Source of the DNA: Allobosea psychrotolerans | GTDB taxonomy: Bacteria > Pseudomonadota > Alphaproteobacteria > Rhizobiales > Beijerinckiaceae | Length of the DNA: 64,000 nucleotides | Assembly (NCBI RefSeq): GCF_002917105.1 | Contig: NZ_PQFZ01000004.1 | Span: 186,001 to 250,000, forward strand | Direction of reading: 5' to 3' | Part shown: piece after piece, positions 61,199 to 64,000 of the stretch | Layout: each line of letters opens with the position of its first letter | How positions within the stretch are numbered: the stretch's first letter is position 1 | Notes under the pieces: generated by a model | Databases searched by the model: none | Seen by the model: the letters and a program-made list of their open reading frames with translations, nothing else | Told to the model about the DNA's origin: nothing | Program-made: the position numbers and the translations under genes

Positions 61199-63112
61199 TC
61201 ACCGGCTTTCCCAGGCAGCGGCCAGCTTGCCGAAGTTCTGTGCCATCCGCGCCGTCGCGGTCTCGTCATCGATCGTGCCCGAAAGCCATGCGCGCGCCAC
61301 CTCGCCGAAGATGGTGCGGCCGACCGCGAAGCCCTTGACCGAGGCGGCACCCCGCGAGCCCCGGAAGGCCTGCATGACGATGTCCTCCGGTGCATCGAGC
61401 CCGAGCAGCAGCACACCGCGGCAATAGGGATCGTGCGTCGCGATCACAGTGTCGATCGCTTGCCAGGCGGCGGGCGAGGGCTGGGTTTCCAGCTTCCACC
61501 AATCGGGCCGGATGCCGATGGCGTAGAGCCGTTCCAGCACCTGCGCCGTGCTGTCGTCATGCAGCGGACCGTGCTTGGAGGCGATGATCTCGACCAGCAA
61601 TTCGCGCCCGACCTGCCGGCAGGCCAGCGCCACGCGCTTCAGCACGGCCTCCTGCGCGGCTTTGAGCTCGGCCGGATCGTCCGGGTGATAGAAGCACAGG
61701 CATTTGGCGATGTGGTCCACCGGCCATTCCGCCAGCGTCGCTCCCAGCGAGCCGGTCGCGTCCGTCTCGAGCACCAGCGGCCGTGAGCCGGGCAGTTCGA
61801 GCGGGCGCGCGATCCAGAAGCCGTGGTCGCCGGCCCGGAACAGCGCTTCGCGGCCATGCGTGCCGTCGATCAGCATGCCGAAGCCGGGCCGCCCGGCCGC
61901 GACACGCGCGGCGGCCGCGACCGCCAGCGTCTTGAAGGCGGCGATACGCTCGCGCGGTGCGCCCACCGCATCGGCCATGTTCTCCAGCTGGGCGCGATGG
62001 TCGATGGCGAGCGCCATGATGCCGGCGGGCTGGGGCCGGCGCGTCGTTGCCCAATGGATGTGGTTGATCTCGGCGTCGTGGCGCAGCGCGCGATGCTCCG
62101 AGCCATGCTTCAGGAAATAGTGCAGCTCGGGGAAGGTCGGGCTCTCCGGCGAGCAGAGCAGCCGCGAGACCGCGAAGGCGCCGCAGGCATTGGCCCAGGC
62201 GCAACAGGTTTCGATCGGCTCGTCACGCAGAAAGCCGCGCAGGAAACCGGACATGAAGGCATCGCCGGCGCCGAGCACATTATAGACCTCGACAGGAAAG
62301 CCCGGCCCCTTGATGCCGTCCTCGATCGAGGCGGGGATCGAACTGGGGAAGACCACGCAGCCCATCGGCCCGCGCTTGCAGACGATGGTCGCAGGGCTCA
62401 AGCTGCGGATCGTGCGGATGGCGGTGAGCGTATCCTCGGAGCCGCCGGCGGCGTGGAGCTCCTCCTCGGTCCCGACGATCAGGTCGCAGTCCGGCAGGAT
62501 CTCCTGCAGATGCCGCGTCACAGTGTCGGAGCGGACATAGCGTTCCTCGCCGGCGGCATGGCCCGCCAGGCCCCAGAGATTGGGCCGGTAATCGACATCG
62601 AACACGACCTTGCGGCCATGCTTGCGGGCGAAGCGGATCGCCTTTTTCTGTGCCGCGGCGGCGTCGGGCAGCGCAAAATGCGTCCCCGTCACGACGATCG
62701 CCTTGGCCGAGGCGATGAAGGCCTCGTTGATCTCGCTCTCATGCAGGGCCGCGTCGGCGCAGTCGCTGCGGTAGAAGATCAGCGGAAAGGTCTTCTCGTC
62801 GCGCACGCCCAGGATCACCAGCGCCGTCAGGCGCTTGGGATCGGTGACGACGCCTTGCGTCTCGACGCCCTCGCGTTCGAGCTGCTCGAGGATGAAACGG
62901 CCCATCTGCTCGTCGCCGACGCGGGTGATCACCGCCGATCTCAGCCCGAGCCGCGCGGTGCCGATGGCGATATTGGTCGGGCAGCCGCCGACGGCCTTGA
63001 CGAAGGTCCCCATATCCTCCAGCCGGCCGCCGATCTGCTGGCCGTAGAGATCGACCGAGGAGCGGCCGATGGCGATGACGTCGAGCGTCGTGTCGGAGGC
63101 GGCTGTCGGCAT
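61199..63112 (-). CDS. iolC: Bifunctional 5-dehydro-2-deoxygluconokinase / aldolase-like protein
   Basis: A 637-residue fusion. Residues 1-330 are a PfkB-family sugar kinase (DVIAIGRSSVDLYGQQIGG, AVGGCPTNIAIGTARLGL, and the catalytic NVLGAGDAFMSGFLRG with the conserved GAGD). Residues about 345-635 are a DUF2090 domain, with HPDD and VEIIASKHGP segments, related to 2-deoxy-5-ketogluconate-6-phosphate aldolase in some bacteria, giving the two steps after IolB. This C-terminal extension is common in alphaproteobacteria. The ATG at 63112 starts the kinase. It lies 15 bases after the RpiR gene. Confidence 0.94.
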   Translation of the reverse strand: MPTAASDTTLDVIAIGRSSVDLYGQQIGGRLEDMGTFVKAVGGCPTNIAIGTARLGLRSAVITRVGDEQMGRFILEQLEREGVETQGVVTDPKRLTALVILGVRDEKTFPLIFYRSDCADAALHESEINEAFIASAKAIVVTGTHFALPDAAAAQKKAIRFARKHGRKVVFDVDYRPNLWGLAGHAAGEERYVRSDTVTRHLQEILPDCDLIVGTEEELHAAGGSEDTLTAIRTIRSLSPATIVCKRGPMGCVVFPSSIPASIEDGIKGPGFPVEVYNVLGAGDAFMSGFLRGFLRDEPIETCCAWANACGAFAVSRLLCSPESPTFPELHYFLKHGSEHRALRHDAEINHIHWATTRRPQPAGIMALAIDHRAQLENMADAVGAPRERIAAFKTLAVAAAARVAAGRPGFGMLIDGTHGREALFRAGDHGFWIARPLELPGSRPLVLETDATGSLGATLAEWPVDHIAKCLCFYHPDDPAELKAAQEAVLKRVALACRQVGRELLVEIIASKHGPLHDDSTAQVLERLYAIGIRPDWWKLETQPSPAAWQAIDTVIATHDPYCRGVLLLGLDAPEDIVMQAFRGSRGAASVKGFAVGRTIFGEVARAWLSGTIDDETATARMAQNFGKLAAAWESR

Positions 63113-63126
63113 GTGAACTCTGCGTT

Positions 63127-63990
63127 CTATCGATCGAGGTCTGGGTCGGCCGAGAGGCCGGATTTCTCGGCGGTCGCGACGGCCAGCGTCATCGCCACCG
63201 CAAAAGTCGCGGCGACCGAGCGGAAGGCGCCGTAATCGGCCTCGGCGACCTCGAGCCAGAGGCGGCAATTCTCCGCGAGCGGGCTGAGCGCGCTATCGGT
63301 CAGGGCGAGCACCGGCACGCCGCGCCGATGCGCGGCTGCCGCGATCTCGACGGTCATGGCGGCATAGGGCGCGTAGCTCACCGCGAGCACGACGTCGCCC
63401 GGGCCGGCGATTGCCGCCTGCTCGGGGCCCAGCCCGGCGACATTGTCGACCAGCACGGCGCGGATGCCGAGCTTGCCGAAGGCGTAGGCAAGATAGGAGA
63501 CGATCGGGAACATGCGTCTGGCGCCGACCAGCACGATCGTCCGGGCTCCGGCCAGCAGGGTCACGGCGGCGTCGAGATCGGCGGGCCGGATCGCGGCCTT
63601 GACCTGCGTCAGCGAGGTTTCGCTGGCATGGACGAAGCCTTCCAGCAGCGCCACGGCACCGCCTGTAGCGGCTTGCGTGCCGCGCAGTGCCGCCAGCCGC
63701 TCGCGATGGTCGACGACCTGGCGGCGCAGGCGTGAGCGGAAGACCTCCTGCATCTCGCTGAAGCCGGAATAGTCGAGCGCCTGGGCGAAGCGCACCAGGG
63801 TCGAGGCCTGCACGCCGGCGCGCTCGGCGATCTGCGCCGTCGAGCCGAAGGCCATGTCGTCGAGATGGGCGAGGGCGTGGTCGGCGACCTGCTTCAGGCG
63901 CTTCGGCAGCGTCGGCCGGCGCTGGCGCAGCAGCGCGACGAAGCCGTCGAAATCCTTGATCGGCGAGGCTGGCTGTGGCTCGGCTGGCAT
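63127..63990 (-). CDS. iolR: MurR/RpiR family transcriptional regulator, probable iol repressor
   Basis: A 287-residue regulator: an N-terminal RpiR HTH (about 20-85, with FGSTAQIAERAGVQASTLVRFAQALDYSGF) and a C-terminal SIS sugar-phosphate-binding domain (about 135-265, with RTIVLVGARRMFPIVSYLAYAFGKLG and GPGDVVLAVSYAPYA). It is the first gene of the iol operon on this strand, and its position argues that it senses an inositol-pathway intermediate. The name is inferred from context. The ATG at 63990 leaves only ten bases of upstream sequence, so no promoter can be seen. Confidence 0.85.
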   Translation of the reverse strand: MPAEPQPASPIKDFDGFVALLRQRRPTLPKRLKQVADHALAHLDDMAFGSTAQIAERAGVQASTLVRFAQALDYSGFSEMQEVFRSRLRRQVVDHRERLAALRGTQAATGGAVALLEGFVHASETSLTQVKAAIRPADLDAAVTLLAGARTIVLVGARRMFPIVSYLAYAFGKLGIRAVLVDNVAGLGPEQAAIAGPGDVVLAVSYAPYAAMTVEIAAAAHRRGVPVLALTDSALSPLAENCRLWLEVAEADYGAFRSVAATFAVAMTLAVATAEKSGLSADPDLDR

Positions 63991-64000
63991 GCGTTTCCCG

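Noticed and set aside
58236..61427. A 1063-codon open frame antisense to iolE and iolD
   Set aside because: The opposite strand holds intact iolE and iolD with diagnostic motifs; the antisense product has no domain-like sequence and even runs through the palindromic repeat.

Overview
The window is a GC-rich (roughly two-thirds G+C by eye), densely coded bacterial chromosome segment. Gene content points to an alphaproteobacterium of the order Hyphomicrobiales (Rhizobiales), most plausibly Bosea or a close relative. The grounds are the lptC-lptA-lptB-rpoN-hpf-ptsN block, long-form HPF, an extensin-like lipoprotein, a Tim44-like protein, RNase D without an HRDC domain, RegB/RegA-type redox regulators, and the short palindromic repeats between genes. 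The genus is inferred from general knowledge; no 16S or marker search was possible. I saw no rRNA, tRNA, CRISPR array, prophage or transposase gene.

Layout. 1-11.8 kb: cell-envelope and housekeeping genes (MepA-type endopeptidase, extensin-like lipoprotein, amidase, a 27-residue membrane peptide, a Tim44-like protein, dapB, alkB, a TRIC-type channel, grpE, glnD). 11.9-14.8 kb: a sulfonate/nitrate-type ABC importer operon behind an AT-rich, dyad-rich intergenic region. 14.9-24 kb: OsmC, an exported hydrolase, rmuC, def-fmt-truA (start of translation and tRNA modification), dapE, DUF805 and RNase D. 23.5-29.2 kb: LPS export (lptC, lptA, lptB), then rpoN, hpf and ptsN, a conserved nitrogen/phosphotransfer and ribosome-hibernation block. 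29.2-35.4 kb: a 174-bp nested palindrome, fumarase and assorted accessory enzymes and regulators. 35.5-38.3 kb: efp divergent from epmA-epmB, the complete EF-P beta-lysylation pair. 38.3-39 kb: a Phd/PIN toxin-antitoxin pair. 39-45.9 kb: FrnE-like thioredoxin-fold protein, an unusual histidine-phosphatase-like protein, pyrF, two tandem DUF1330 genes, anmK, and an SDR-enoyl-CoA hydratase pair. 45.9-50.2 kb: a 935-residue exported pseudo-caspase with a repeat-rich tail, and an MHS-type transporter. 50.4-57.3 kb: cyoABCD, SURF1 and a RegB/RegA-like redox two-component system in one tightly overlapped operon. 57.5-64 kb: a minus-strand inositol catabolism operon (RpiR regulator, fused iolC, iolD, iolE, iolB).

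How the parts fit. Several linked modules are complete: DapB and DapE in lysine/peptidoglycan precursor synthesis; LptC/A/B in lipopolysaccharide export; EF-P with both of its modification enzymes; a bo3-type quinol oxidase with an assembly factor and a quinone/thiol-sensing kinase pair. The inositol operon lacks iolG and iolA within the window.

The points most worth following are: the caspase-fold protein that has lost both catalytic residues and carries 58-residue tandem repeats plus a Gln/Ala-rich tail; the probable ATT start codon of the RegB-like kinase; an SDR without its catalytic Tyr/Lys; an AT-rich 116-bp island bounded by 10-bp inverted repeats; the 174-bp nested palindrome; and several sharp operator-like dyads with no assigned regulator.
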